From assembly GCA_041627895.1 (NCBI GenBank), contig JBFKQC010000097.1:1-11097 (forward strand): a stretch of 11,097 bases of DNA, given 5' to 3'. Position 1 is the stretch's first letter; each line of letters begins with the position of its first letter. A model generated the notes under the pieces. It worked only from the letters and a program-made list of their open reading frames with translations, was not told where the DNA came from and did no database searches. Shown here one piece after another: positions 1-6,633 of this stretch. The stretch comes from JBFKQC01 sp041627895. GTDB taxonomy: Bacteria > Pseudomonadota > Alphaproteobacteria > Rhodobacterales > Rhodobacteraceae. Both the position numbers and the translations under genes were made by a program.

Positions 1-51
1 CAGGTCGCAGACATGGGCCAAGGCGGGGGCGGGCAGGGCGGGGGCAGGCAT
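1..51 (-). CDS. Possible 5' end of an unidentified gene, cut by the left edge
   Basis: An ATG at 51 on the minus strand opens a frame that stays open to the window edge. It gives 17 residues rich in Pro and Ala (begins MPAPALPAPA, ends HVCDL). It would lie 55 nt downstream of the acylase stop, in the same direction, so it could be the next gene of that transcription unit. No strong Shine-Dalgarno sequence precedes it. A second ATG at 14, in another frame, is an alternative start. Too little is visible to assign a family, and the start is uncertain. Confidence 0.3.
   Translation of the reverse strand, partial: MPAPALPAPALAHVCDL
25..44 (+). other. G-quadruplex-type motif
   Basis: Four G-runs lie close together on the plus strand: five G at 25-29, three at 31-33, three at 36-38 and five at 40-44. 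The spacers are C, CA and C. This fits the canonical pattern of four runs of at least three G with loops of 1-7 nt. If the minus-strand ATG at 51 is a real start, the motif lies within its first codons on the non-coding strand. Whether it folds or matters in the cell is unknown; a GC-rich genome will produce some such motifs by chance. Confidence 0.5.
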
Positions 52-106
52 GGCGCCACTCTGGCCTATCGCGCGCCGCGGTGCCAGTGGCGCCGCGCCC
101 GGGGCG

Positions 107-2566
107 TCATTTCGGCGTCAGCACCGTGATCCCGACCGCTGCCGCGCGGGCAAGCTCGGGGTCCAGCGACATCGGGATGTACTCGCCGCGCCGCCACAAT
201 TCGCCCAGATCGTCGTAGTGCCGGCTCAGCGGGTGGCCCGACTGGCCCGTCGAGATCACGAAGACCGAGCTGTCGGGGTCGGAAAAGTCGTAGACGCCGC
301 GATAGCCCGCGCCGTGGACGTTCAGGAACGGGTTCGGGCCGCGGCCCGACGTCAGGCCGCGCTGCAGCGTGTGATCGCCGCCCGAGGTCGACTGGCGGAT
401 GTTGACGATCCAGCCCAGCACCGGCACGTCGCCGAGAACCTGGTGATCGTGCGTCGCCACATGCGCATCGCCCCAGCGCAGCGATTCGAGCGAGCCGCCG
501 AAGGTCTCGTCGATCCAGACCAGCGCGTCGTCCAGCGCCTGCCGCGCGATGTCGCCGCAGGTCTCGACCGGCGCCGATTGCAGCACGTCGCACCACGCCC
601 CGGCGCCGAATATGTCGCGATAGACCCGTTCGACGAACAAGGGCTCGACATGGGCGAATTCGCGCGCCAGCGGCCCCAGTTCGTCGCGGATCAGCCGGTC
701 CTGCAGGGCGCGCATCCAGGCCGAATAGATCAGCGGTTCCGGCCGGTGCTCGTTCATCTCGCCGTTCCAGTCGGCCAAGAGCCCGAGCGTGTCCTGGCGG
801 CGGCGCTCGGGCGTGCCGGCGGGCGCGGCCTCGCCGGTGAACCACAAGTCCTTGGCCACCAGCGGCAAGAGCGCGCGTGCCGTGGGGCTGACCTCGTCAA
901 GCTGCGCCTCGATGAAGCTTTCGCGGGTATGCACCTCGCGGTTCTGCATCAGGAACCGCCAGCGCTGCACCCGCTGGGTGTCGCCGTAGGTGTGGCTGAC
1001 ATGCAGCGGAAAGGGCCGCTCGACCACCTTGTTGTTGGTGTTGCCGAGGATGCCGCCGACCGGCGAGACGAATTCGGGGTTCTGGACATAGGGCATCCGC
1101 CCCTGCCAGCGGTTCTCGGCCACCCAGCCGGGGGTGGGGATCCGCCCCTGCGTCTGGTGCCGCGCATCGCGCTTCGGCATCGCGCCCACGGTCTTGAGCG
1201 CGATCGTCCCGGTATCGGCGACGACCAGGTTCTGGCTCGGCGCGACAAAGCCCTCTCCGGCGGCGATCCCTTCGGCGACGGTGCGCGCGCGCATCAGCGC
1301 CAGCGCGGCCGACATCGAGGTGTCGGCGGGCGACAGCACGGTCCAGGCCAGCGAGGTGACGTGGCCCTCGGGAGTGATCGGGCCGAGCCCATAGAGGTGG
1401 CCGGGCAGGACCGGGCCGTTCTCGGTCCACCTGAGCGTGATCGTGACCGCGTCCTGGCCCTTGACGTTGATGATCGAGGGGCGGCTGGTCATCGCCTTGT
1501 AGCCGTCGGGCGTCAGCACCTCTTCGGGATTGTCGGGGTTCAGCTTCTCGACATAGACGTCCTGGTCGTCGAGATGGGACGAGGTGATGCCCCAGCCGAA
1601 ATCCTCGGACCGGCCCAGCAGCATCGCGGGCATGCCCGGGATCGTGCCGCCGATCACGCCGCCCGAGGACAGTTCCAGCCGCGCGAGATACCAGACCCCC
1701 GGCGCCGAGAAGCCGAGATGCGGGTCGTTGGCCAGCAGCGTGCCGCCCGAGGCAGAGCGCGACGGCGCCGCGGCCCAGGCGTTCGAGGCGCCGGCCAGCC
1801 CGCGCCGCGGTGCGGGAAACAGCGGATCCTCGGCGACGGGCGCGGCCTCTGCATGGCGCGGCAGCCCGGGGAACAGCTGCGCGTATTCCGGCAGCGCGGC
1901 GATCCCGGCGCCGGGCGCCTCGGGCAGGATGTCGGCGAGCCGCGCGTTCGGAATCAGCAGCGAGGTGCGCGCGCGCAGCACCTCGCGGTCGATATGGCCG
2001 GCAAGCTGCAGCCCCATCAGCTTGATGATCGCCAGCGAATCGGCTGCCTGCCAGGGCGCGATCTGGCTGGGAAACAGGAAGTTCTCGGGCGCGCCGCGGC
2101 CCATCGCCTCTTCGTTGACGCGCAGCAGCCAGGCGTTGACCCCGGCGGCATAGGCGTCGAGCGCGGCGCGCGTGGCGGCGTCCTGCACCTCGACCGACCG
2201 CACCGCCAGATTGTACAGGTCGAGCCGTCGCAGCAACTCGTCCGCGCGCAGCGTGCGCGCGCCGAACAGCTCGCTCAGCCGCCCCTGCGCGGTGCGCCGC
2301 AGCATGGTCATCTGCCAAAGCCGGTCCTGCGCGTGGGCAAAGCCGAGGCCGAAGAACACGTCCGCGTCGGCCCCGGCGAAGACATGCGGCACGTTGGCGT
2401 TGTTGCGCACGATCTCGACCGGGCCGGAAATCCCCGCGACCGCATGGGTCGCGCCGTAATCCGGCAGCGAGCGCGCGGCGAACCAGTAGACCACCGTCAG
2501 CGCCAGCGCGGCCAGCGCGATCAGCCCGGTGAAGATCCGCAGGAGCCAGCGGAATGTAGTGGCCAT
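107..2566 (-). CDS. Penicillin acylase family protein (Ntn-hydrolase)
   Basis: The 819-residue product matches the penicillin acylase / acyl-homoserine-lactone acylase family: precursors that cleave themselves into alpha and beta chains and hydrolyse amide bonds. One hydrophobic segment near residues 8-30, with no clear signal-peptidase site, suggests an N-terminal anchor and a periplasmic catalytic domain. The alpha-chain region (about 35-258) includes GFAHAQDRLWQM (75-86), typical of the family. Ser261 in GASNAWA fits the autoproteolytic nucleophile at the start of the beta chain and is followed by NDPHLG (280-285). GNTNNKV (508-514) and Arg532 in QRVQRW fit the oxyanion-hole Asn and active-site Arg regions. 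The length is typical. The ATG at 2566 has only a weak GGGA upstream but starts directly before the anchor. It is divergent from the dehydrogenase at 2649. The substrate is unknown: beta-lactam, acyl-homoserine lactone and N-acyl amino acid are all possible. Confidence 0.93.
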   Translation of the reverse strand: MATTFRWLLRIFTGLIALAALALTVVYWFAARSLPDYGATHAVAGISGPVEIVRNNANVPHVFAGADADVFFGLGFAHAQDRLWQMTMLRRTAQGRLSELFGARTLRADELLRRLDLYNLAVRSVEVQDAATRAALDAYAAGVNAWLLRVNEEAMGRGAPENFLFPSQIAPWQAADSLAIIKLMGLQLAGHIDREVLRARTSLLIPNARLADILPEAPGAGIAALPEYAQLFPGLPRHAEAAPVAEDPLFPAPRRGLAGASNAWAAAPSRSASGGTLLANDPHLGFSAPGVWYLARLELSSGGVIGGTIPGMPAMLLGRSEDFGWGITSSHLDDQDVYVEKLNPDNPEEVLTPDGYKAMTSRPSIINVKGQDAVTITLRWTENGPVLPGHLYGLGPITPEGHVTSLAWTVLSPADTSMSAALALMRARTVAEGIAAGEGFVAPSQNLVVADTGTIALKTVGAMPKRDARHQTQGRIPTPGWVAENRWQGRMPYVQNPEFVSPVGGILGNTNNKVVERPFPLHVSHTYGDTQRVQRWRFLMQNREVHTRESFIEAQLDEVSPTARALLPLVAKDLWFTGEAAPAGTPERRRQDTLGLLADWNGEMNEHRPEPLIYSAWMRALQDRLIRDELGPLAREFAHVEPLFVERVYRDIFGAGAWCDVLQSAPVETCGDIARQALDDALVWIDETFGGSLESLRWGDAHVATHDHQVLGDVPVLGWIVNIRQSTSGGDHTLQRGLTSGRGPNPFLNVHGAGYRGVYDFSDPDSSVFVISTGQSGHPLSRHYDDLGELWRRGEYIPMSLDPELARAAAVGITVLTPK

Positions 2567-2648
2567 GGCGGCGATCCCGGTTGACGGCGAGGTTGGACCC
2601 GTTAGTTAGACTTCAGGTTTCCGGCACGCAATGGGGGAGGGCAGGCAC
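2567..2648. promoter_or_regulatory. Divergent intergenic region with candidate promoters
   Basis: This 82-nt spacer separates two divergent start codons and must hold the control signals of both genes unless one is read from further away. On the plus strand, TTGACG (2581-2586) is a good -35-like hexamer. The possible -10 elements near 2602-2611 (TTAGTT, TTAGAC) are poor. On the minus strand, a TCTAAC-like -10 overlaps the same GTTAGTTAG stretch. The hexamers were matched by eye and no transcription start is implied. Confidence 0.35.
2636..2640 (+). promoter_or_regulatory. Ribosome binding site that sets the dehydrogenase start
   Basis: GGAGG lies within a longer G/A-rich run (2633-2641), 8 nt before the ATG at 2649. 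It would fall inside the coding region if translation began at the in-frame ATG at 2631, so it argues for the start at 2649. Confidence 0.7.
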
Positions 2649-3524
2649 ATGGCCAAGGTCGCATTTCTGGGGCTCGGCGTGATGGGATATCCGATGGCCG
2701 GATATCTGGCGAAGGCGGGCCACAACGTGACCGTCTACAACCGGACCTCCGCCAAGGCCGAGGCCTGGGTCGCCGAGCACGGGCATGCCGCGGCCGCGAC
2801 CCCGCGCGAGGCCGCCGAGGGCCGGGATTTCGTGATGGCCTGCGTCGGCAACGACGACGACCTGCGCGCGGTCTGCCTGGGCGCGGACGGGGCCTTTGCC
2901 GGCATGGCGGCGGGCGCGGTCTTCGTCGATCACACCACGGTGTCGGCCGCGGTCACGCGCGAGCTTCATGCCGCGTCCGCGGACATGGGCGTTTCCTTCG
3001 TTGACGCACCGGTTTCGGGCGGACAGGCCGGCGCCGAGAACGGCCAGCTCGTGGTGATGTGCGGCGGCGACGAAGACGCCTATGGGCGCGCGGCGCCGAT
3101 CATCGACGCCTATGCCAAGGCCTGCCGGCGGCTCGGCGACAGCGGCGCGGGGCAGCTGACCAAGATGGTCAACCAGATCTGCATCGCCGGCCTGGTGCAG
3201 GGCCTCGCCGAGGGGCTGCATTTCGCCGAGAAGGCGGGGCTCGACGGCCGCGCGGTGGTGGACGTGATCGGCGGCGGCGCGGCGGGGTCGTGGCAGATGC
3301 TGAACCGCTACGAGACCATGCTGGACGACAAGTTCGACTTCGGCTTTGCCGTGGACTGGATGCGCAAGGATTTGGGCATCTGCCTGGCCACGGCGAACGA
3401 GAACGGCGCCAGCCTGCCGGTCACCGCGCTGGTCGACCAGTTCTACAAGGAGGTGCAGAAGATCGGCGGCGGGCGCTGGGACACGTCATCGCTGATGCGG
3501 CGCCTGCGCGCCCTCGACGGGTAG
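2649..3524 (+). CDS. NAD(P)-dependent oxidoreductase, beta-hydroxyacid dehydrogenase (HIBADH) family
   Basis: This 291-residue protein has the full signature of the 3-hydroxyisobutyrate / tartronate-semialdehyde / succinate-semialdehyde reductase family, which interconverts beta-hydroxyacids and semialdehydes with NAD(P). The N-terminal Rossmann domain begins with GLGVMGYPMA (8-17). NRT (31-33) after the second strand resembles the NADP-preferring members, which suggests but does not prove NADPH use. The substrate-binding stretch DAPVSGGQAGAENGQL (119-134), the presumed catalytic Lys172 with Asn175 in TKMVNQ, and Lys240-Asp241 in WMRKDLG are all present. The C-terminal helical domain is complete and the length is normal. 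The start at 2649 is chosen over 2631 because of the GGAGG at 2636-2640. The gene stands alone, divergent from the acylase and convergent with dsbB. The exact substrate is not readable. Confidence 0.93.
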   Translation: MAKVAFLGLGVMGYPMAGYLAKAGHNVTVYNRTSAKAEAWVAEHGHAAAATPREAAEGRDFVMACVGNDDDLRAVCLGADGAFAGMAAGAVFVDHTTVSAAVTRELHAASADMGVSFVDAPVSGGQAGAENGQLVVMCGGDEDAYGRAAPIIDAYAKACRRLGDSGAGQLTKMVNQICIAGLVQGLAEGLHFAEKAGLDGRAVVDVIGGGAAGSWQMLNRYETMLDDKFDFGFAVDWMRKDLGICLATANENGASLPVTALVDQFYKEVQKIGGGRWDTSSLMRRLRALDG

Positions 3525-3578
3525 CGCCTGGCGAATCGTGCGCTTCCGCGCGCTCTTGCACTGACAGGCCGCCAGGCG
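3525..3578 (+). terminator. Long-loop inverted repeat after the dehydrogenase stop
   Basis: CGCCTGGCG (3525-3533) begins directly after the stop codon and has a perfect 9-nt reverse complement, CGCCAGGCG, at 3570-3578. A 36-nt loop separates the arms. It lies between convergent genes, so it could act as a stem for transcripts from either side. No T-tract follows, so calling it a terminator is tentative. Confidence 0.35.
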
Positions 3579-3610
3579 ACGCGCCATTTCCGCGTTGCGC
3601 CCCCGGACGG

Positions 3611-3629
3611 GTCGCGACATGCGACTTTT
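3611..3629 (+). terminator. Candidate intrinsic terminator of the dehydrogenase gene
   Basis: GTCGC (3611-3615) and GCGAC (3621-3625) form a short stem around GACAT, and TTTT follows at 3626-3629. Two G-T pairs can extend the stem at its base. This is the only stem followed by a T-run in the convergent gap before dsbB (3645). The stem is short, so confidence is moderate. Confidence 0.45.
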
Positions 3630-3644
3630 CCGACGAGAAGAAGA

Positions 3645-4112
3645 TCAGGACCGCGAAAGCCGCCAGGCCGCGAGCCAGACCGCAGCCAGCGCAAAGCTCA
3701 GCACCGCGTTCCAGCTTGCCATCGAAAGCGCGAGGAATTCCCAGGCGACCTCGTCGCAGCGCACCAGCGGCGCATCCATGATCTGGCTCATCAGGTCGTC
3801 GACCGAAAGCCCGCCGATCTCGCCGGCCGAGCAGGTGGTCGGGCCCTGCCACCAGCCGCGCTCGACCCCGGTATGGTAGATGCCGATGCCGCCGGTCGTG
3901 GCGGCGGCCAGCGCGCCGAGAAGCGGCAGCACCGCGAAGGGCAGCGCGGTGGCCAGAACGCCGATCAGCACGGCCGCCCCGTGCGGCCAGCGCTGCCAGA
4001 TGCACAGCTTGCAGGGCGCATAGCCCAGCGCCTGAAAGCCCCAGGCGCCCAGCAGCAGCGCGGCGGACCCGCCGGCGGCGAGCCAGATCAGTTGGCGGCG
4101 CGTGAACGTCAC
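3645..4112 (-). CDS. dsbB: Disulfide bond formation protein B (DsbB)
   Basis: This 155-residue inner-membrane protein has the layout of DsbB, which re-oxidises periplasmic DsbA and passes the electrons to quinone. Four hydrophobic segments are visible (about 8-28, 44-62, 63-80 and 130-152). The first cysteine pair is in PCKLCIWQRWPH (Cys34, Cys37), the family's PCxLCxxQR motif with its quinone-site Gln and Arg. The second pair is Cys94 and Cys119, in the loop before the last segment. It is slightly shorter than the E. coli protein. The GTG start at 4112 is chosen because GGTGAGG lies 5 nt upstream and because it overlaps the stop of the preceding gene as GTGA, which indicates translational coupling. 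The same frame stays open upstream, but that part is the other gene read out of frame. No dsbA is in the window. Confidence 0.93.
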   Translation of the reverse strand: MTFTRRQLIWLAAGGSAALLLGAWGFQALGYAPCKLCIWQRWPHGAAVLIGVLATALPFAVLPLLGALAAATTGGIGIYHTGVERGWWQGPTTCSAGEIGGLSVDDLMSQIMDAPLVRCDEVAWEFLALSMASWNAVLSFALAAVWLAAWRLSRS

Positions 4113-4687
4113 AGGTACCTCACCAGCAGAAATCCCCCCAGCAGAATTGCTACGAATGCCGTGAACATCAAGCCGAGCCGGCGCTCGATGAATTCGCGGA
4201 TCGGGGCGCCGAATTTCCAGAGCAGCGCCGCCACGACGAAGAAGCGCAGGCCGCGGGCGACGACCGATGCGACGATGAACACCGGCAGGCTGAGCGCCGT
4301 TGCGCCGGAGAGGATCGTGATCACCTTGTAGGGGAACGGCGTGACGCCCGCGATCAGCACCGCCCAGGCGCCCCAGTCGTTGTAGCGTGCGCGGAACTCC
4401 TCGAAATAGACGTCCTTGCCGTAGAATTCCAGCACCGGGCGGCCGACGGATTCGAACAGGCCGTAGCCGATCCAGTATCCCAGCATCCCGCCCAGCACCG
4501 AGGCCACCAGGCAGACCGTGGCGATCAGGAAGGCGCGGTGCGGCGCGGCGATGATCATCGGGATCATCAGCACGTCGGGCGGGATCGGAAACACCGAGCT
4601 TTCCACGAAGCTGACCGCCGCCAGCGCCCAGAGCGCGTGCGGGCTTCGCGCCAGCGAAAGGGTCCAGTCGTAGAGCCGCCTGATCAT
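4109..4687 (-). CDS. YqaA family (DedA-like, VTT domain) membrane protein
   Basis: The 192-residue product is an integral membrane protein of the YqaA branch of the DedA/VTT (SNARE-associated) superfamily. The family features seen are FPIPPDVLMIPM (33-44) near the first membrane segment, a Gly-rich GGMLGYWIGYG helix (66-76), GVTPFPYKVITILSGA (114-129), which resembles the re-entrant-loop motif, and ARGLRFF (144-150). A hydrophobic helix ends the chain. DedA-family proteins are linked to envelope homeostasis, and some members to undecaprenyl-phosphate recycling; the role of YqaA itself is poorly defined. The ATG at 4687 has GAGG 5 nt upstream. The stop overlaps the dsbB start by 4 nt, so this is the first gene of a two-gene operon. 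Upstream, 110 nt separate it from the divergent tRNA gene. Confidence 0.9.
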   Translation of the reverse strand: MIRRLYDWTLSLARSPHALWALAAVSFVESSVFPIPPDVLMIPMIIAAPHRAFLIATVCLVASVLGGMLGYWIGYGLFESVGRPVLEFYGKDVYFEEFRARYNDWGAWAVLIAGVTPFPYKVITILSGATALSLPVFIVASVVARGLRFFVVAALLWKFGAPIREFIERRLGLMFTAFVAILLGGFLLVRYL

Positions 4688-4797
4688 GCCTGCCTCTTCT
4701 GCGCGCCCTTAGGCCACGCGCGCAGGGGGCCGTCAAGCGCGGGGCGGATTTTCCGGTGGACGCGCGGGCGCGGCATCGGCTAAGCGGAAAGCCGGTG

Positions 4798-4883
4798 GCC
4801 CGAGTGGCGGAACGGTAGACGCAGCGGATTCAAAATCCGCCGCCTTCACGGGCGTGAGAGTTCGAATCTCTCCTCGGGCACCA
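4798..4883 (+). tRNA. tRNA-Leu (anticodon CAA)
   Basis: The cloverleaf can be drawn by hand. The acceptor strands GCCCGAG (4798-4804) and CTCGGGC (4873-4879) pair perfectly, with discriminator A at 4880 and encoded CCA at 4881-4883. The D stem is GCG (4807-4809) with CGC (4820-4822). The anticodon stem is GCGGA (4824-4828) with TCCGC (4836-4840), and the loop TTCAAAA places anticodon CAA at 4831-4833. A long variable arm (about 4841-4855), typical of class II Leu tRNAs, is followed by a T stem GAGAG/CTCTC around TTCGAAT. It decodes UUG. The D loop holds the usual GG. Confidence 0.97.
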
Positions 4884-4896
4884 GATCAGCCGCGAT

Positions 4897-4914
4897 GCGG
4901 CGCCCGGACGCCGC
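4897..4914 (+). terminator. GC-rich hairpin downstream of tRNA-Leu
   Basis: GCGGCG (4897-4902) and CGCCGC (4909-4914) form a 6-bp stem with a 6-nt loop, 14 nt after the tRNA CCA end. It could define the 3' side of the tRNA transcript or guide processing. No T-run follows, so it is not a classical intrinsic terminator. Confidence 0.35.
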
Positions 4915-4933
4915 GATCCCGTGTCAGGCGGAA

Positions 4934-4954
4934 GTTGCAGGGCGTTTGTGCAAC
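4934..4954. promoter_or_regulatory. Operator-like inverted repeat upstream of the TRAP operon
   Basis: GTTGCA (4934-4939) and TGCAAC (4949-4954) form a perfect 6+6 inverted repeat with a 9-nt spacer, a size suited to a dimeric regulator. It lies about 55 nt before the candidate -35 box and 116 nt before the receptor start. No regulator gene is in the window, so the cognate protein is unknown. A short repeat like this can arise by chance. Confidence 0.35.
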
Positions 4955-5007
4955 CGGCCTTTGGCGTGTGCCGGCCGCGCGGCGGCGCCGCGATTGCCCA
5001 CTCGGGC

Positions 5008-5036
5008 TTGCACATTTCAGCCGCAATGTTGATAGA
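5008..5036 (+). promoter_or_regulatory. Candidate sigma-70-type promoter of the TRAP operon
   Basis: TTGCAC (5008-5013) is a fair -35 box. It is followed after 17 nt by GATAGA (5031-5036), a weak -10; TAGAGT at 5033-5038 is an alternative with a 19-nt spacer. The position, 30-40 nt before the ribosome binding site, fits a short leader. This stretch is also less GC-rich than its surroundings, as expected of a promoter. Confidence 0.4.
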
Positions 5037-5059
5037 GTGAGCCCGGAAATCTCATCACG

Positions 5060-5064
5060 GGAGG
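5060..5064 (+). promoter_or_regulatory. Ribosome binding site of the TRAP receptor gene
   Basis: GGAGG lies 5 nt before the ATG at 5070. It fixes this start over longer in-frame extensions reaching back into the tRNA region. The signal peptide that begins at this ATG agrees. Confidence 0.75.
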
Positions 5065-5069
5065 ACGAC

Positions 5070-6116
5070 ATGGGATTCAGGACTGTTCTCGCAGGACTTG
5101 CCGGCACCGCTTTGTCTCTGGCGCTGGCGGGCACCGCCGCAGCGCAGGAATACACGTTCAAGCTGCACCACCTTCTGGGCGCGCAGTCGCCCGCGCAGCG
5201 CAACATGCTGGAGCCCTGGGTCAAGGCGGTCGAGGAGAACGCGGGCGGCAGGGTCAAGATCGAGATCTTCCCGGCGATGACGCTGGGCGGCACCCCGCCC
5301 GAGCTGGTGCAGCAGGCCCGCGACGGCGTGGTCGACATCGTCTGGACGGTGAACGGCTATACCCCCGGCCAGTTCCCCCGCACCGAGGTGTTCGAACTGC
5401 CCGGCGTCTATCTCAACGACATCAGCGCGGCCAACCTCGCGATGTACGACATGTTCGAGGATGTGCTGAAAGAGGACTACAAGGGCCTCGAGGTCATGTT
5501 CCTGCACGTCCATGCCGGCCAGGCGCTGATGACGGTCGACAAGGAAGTGCGTTCGCCGGCCGATCTTGCCGGAATGAAGGTCCGCATCCCGACCCGCACC
5601 GGCGCCTGGGTGCTCGAGACGCTCGGCGCCTCGCCGCTGGCGATGCCGGTGCCCGAAGTGCCGAACGCGCTGGCCAAGAAGGTGGTCGACGCGACGCTGC
5701 TGCCGTGGGAGATCATCCCGCCGCTGAAGCTGCAGAACCAGATCAACTATTTCATCGAGGGCGCCGGGGGCACGCGGCTCGGCACCACGTCGTTCCAGGT
5801 CTCGATGAATCAGGCGCGCTGGGACGGCCTACCGGAAGACATCCAGAAGGCGTTCCGCGATGCGTCGGGCCGCGAATGGTGGGGCGAGGTCGGCAAGGTC
5901 TGGCGTGCCGGCGACGATTTCGGCATCAAGATGGCCACCGAGGCCGGCAAGACCCACATCCAGCTGACCGAGGAGGAAACCAAGGCGTTCCTCGACGCGC
6001 TCGCGCCGGTCGAGACGCGCTGGGTCGAGGAAGTCACCGCCAAGGGGATCGACGGCGCCGGGATCGTCGCCCGCGCCAAGGAACTGATCAGGGCGAACGC
6101 CGGCGACAACATGTAA
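5070..6116 (+). CDS. dctP: TRAP transporter periplasmic substrate-binding protein (DctP family)
   Basis: This 348-residue protein is the extracytoplasmic receptor of a TRAP importer. It starts with a Sec signal peptide: Arg4, a hydrophobic core at 5-22, and AAAQE at 23-27 with cleavage likely around residues 25-26. The mature part opens with a beta strand (YTFKLHH), and TLGGTPPELVQQARDGVVDI (71-90) is typical of DctP proteins. KVRIPTR (170-176) carries the conserved Arg172 that, in characterised relatives, binds the substrate carboxylate. NALAKKVVDATLLPWEI (199-215) is the family's second landmark. It is first in a three-gene operon, 3 nt before the small permease gene. The symbol denotes the family only. 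A carboxylate-type solute is likely because of Arg172, but the substrate cannot be named. Confidence 0.93.
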   Translation: MGFRTVLAGLAGTALSLALAGTAAAQEYTFKLHHLLGAQSPAQRNMLEPWVKAVEENAGGRVKIEIFPAMTLGGTPPELVQQARDGVVDIVWTVNGYTPGQFPRTEVFELPGVYLNDISAANLAMYDMFEDVLKEDYKGLEVMFLHVHAGQALMTVDKEVRSPADLAGMKVRIPTRTGAWVLETLGASPLAMPVPEVPNALAKKVVDATLLPWEIIPPLKLQNQINYFIEGAGGTRLGTTSFQVSMNQARWDGLPEDIQKAFRDASGREWWGEVGKVWRAGDDFGIKMATEAGKTHIQLTEEETKAFLDALAPVETRWVEEVTAKGIDGAGIVARAKELIRANAGDNM

Positions 6117-6119
6117 TCC

Positions 6120-6629
6120 ATGAATGCCGCACAGGACAGCGGGACGAGGCTTCATGGCCTCGTCCTTCGCGTTTGCACCGCCTGGGCCGTGCTGGGCGGT
6201 GTTGTGCTGTTGGCCGTCATGGCGATCAACGTGGCGTCGGTCGTCGGGGTGGCGACGATCAACAAGGCATGGCCCGGCGACTTCGAGCTGACCGAGATCG
6301 GCGTCGCCATCGCCGCGTTTTCCTTTCTGCCCTATTGCCAGATCGCGGGGCTGAACGTGACGGCGGACATCTTCACCGCCCGCGCCTCGCGGTTCTGGCT
6401 GTCGCTGTTTTCGCTTCTGGGCGCGCTGGTGGCGCTGGGGTTCGGTGCGCTGATGCTCTGGCGGATGTATTACGGCATGCTCGACCAGCGCACATACGAT
6501 TCCACCACCGCGATCCTGCAAATTCCGCTCTGGTGGGGCTATGCGGGATGCCTCGCCTCGCTTGCGCTGCTGGTGGTGGCGTCCTTCGCATCGGTGGTCG
6601 ACGCGCTGTACGAGCTGAGGCGCAGGTAG
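6120..6629 (+). CDS. dctQ: TRAP transporter small permease subunit (DctQ family)
   Basis: This 169-residue protein is the small membrane subunit that pairs with the large permease and helps dock the receptor. Four hydrophobic segments are visible (about 15-43, 55-78, 91-113 and 136-160), the expected topology. ELTEIGVAIAAFSFLPYCQ (55-73), with acidic residues entering the second segment, is characteristic of the family. The ATG at 6120 is 3 nt after the receptor stop and the large permease follows 4 nt after its own stop, so it is probably translated by coupling. The Shine-Dalgarno sequence is weak, which fits coupling. Substrate specificity comes mainly from the receptor. Confidence 0.92.
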   Translation: MNAAQDSGTRLHGLVLRVCTAWAVLGGVVLLAVMAINVASVVGVATINKAWPGDFELTEIGVAIAAFSFLPYCQIAGLNVTADIFTARASRFWLSLFSLLGALVALGFGALMLWRMYYGMLDQRTYDSTTAILQIPLWWGYAGCLASLALLVVASFASVVDALYELRRR

Positions 6630-6633
6630 CCGG

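Noticed and set aside
50..2584. An 844-codon open frame on the plus strand opposite the penicillin acylase gene
   Set aside because: Its product is an Arg/Gln/His/Asp-rich shadow with no recognisable domain. Long antisense frames are expected where codons have strongly G/C third positions, because stop codons become rare on the other strand. The minus-strand frame encodes a clear family protein.
2631..2648. A longer start for the dehydrogenase at the ATG at 2631
   Set aside because: It would place the GGAGG at 2636-2640 inside the gene and add six residues before the MAKVAFLGLG start that fits the family.
4113..4736. Extension of DsbB upstream to 4736 in the same frame
   Set aside because: The upstream part is the YqaA-like gene read out of frame. 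The GTG at 4112 has its own ribosome binding site and matches the expected DsbB N-terminus.
4798..5069. tRNA-Leu as the attachment site of a genomic island containing the TRAP genes
   Set aside because: No integrase, no visible repeat of the tRNA 3' end elsewhere in the window, and no obvious composition change across the TRAP genes. The TRAP genes look like resident chromosome.
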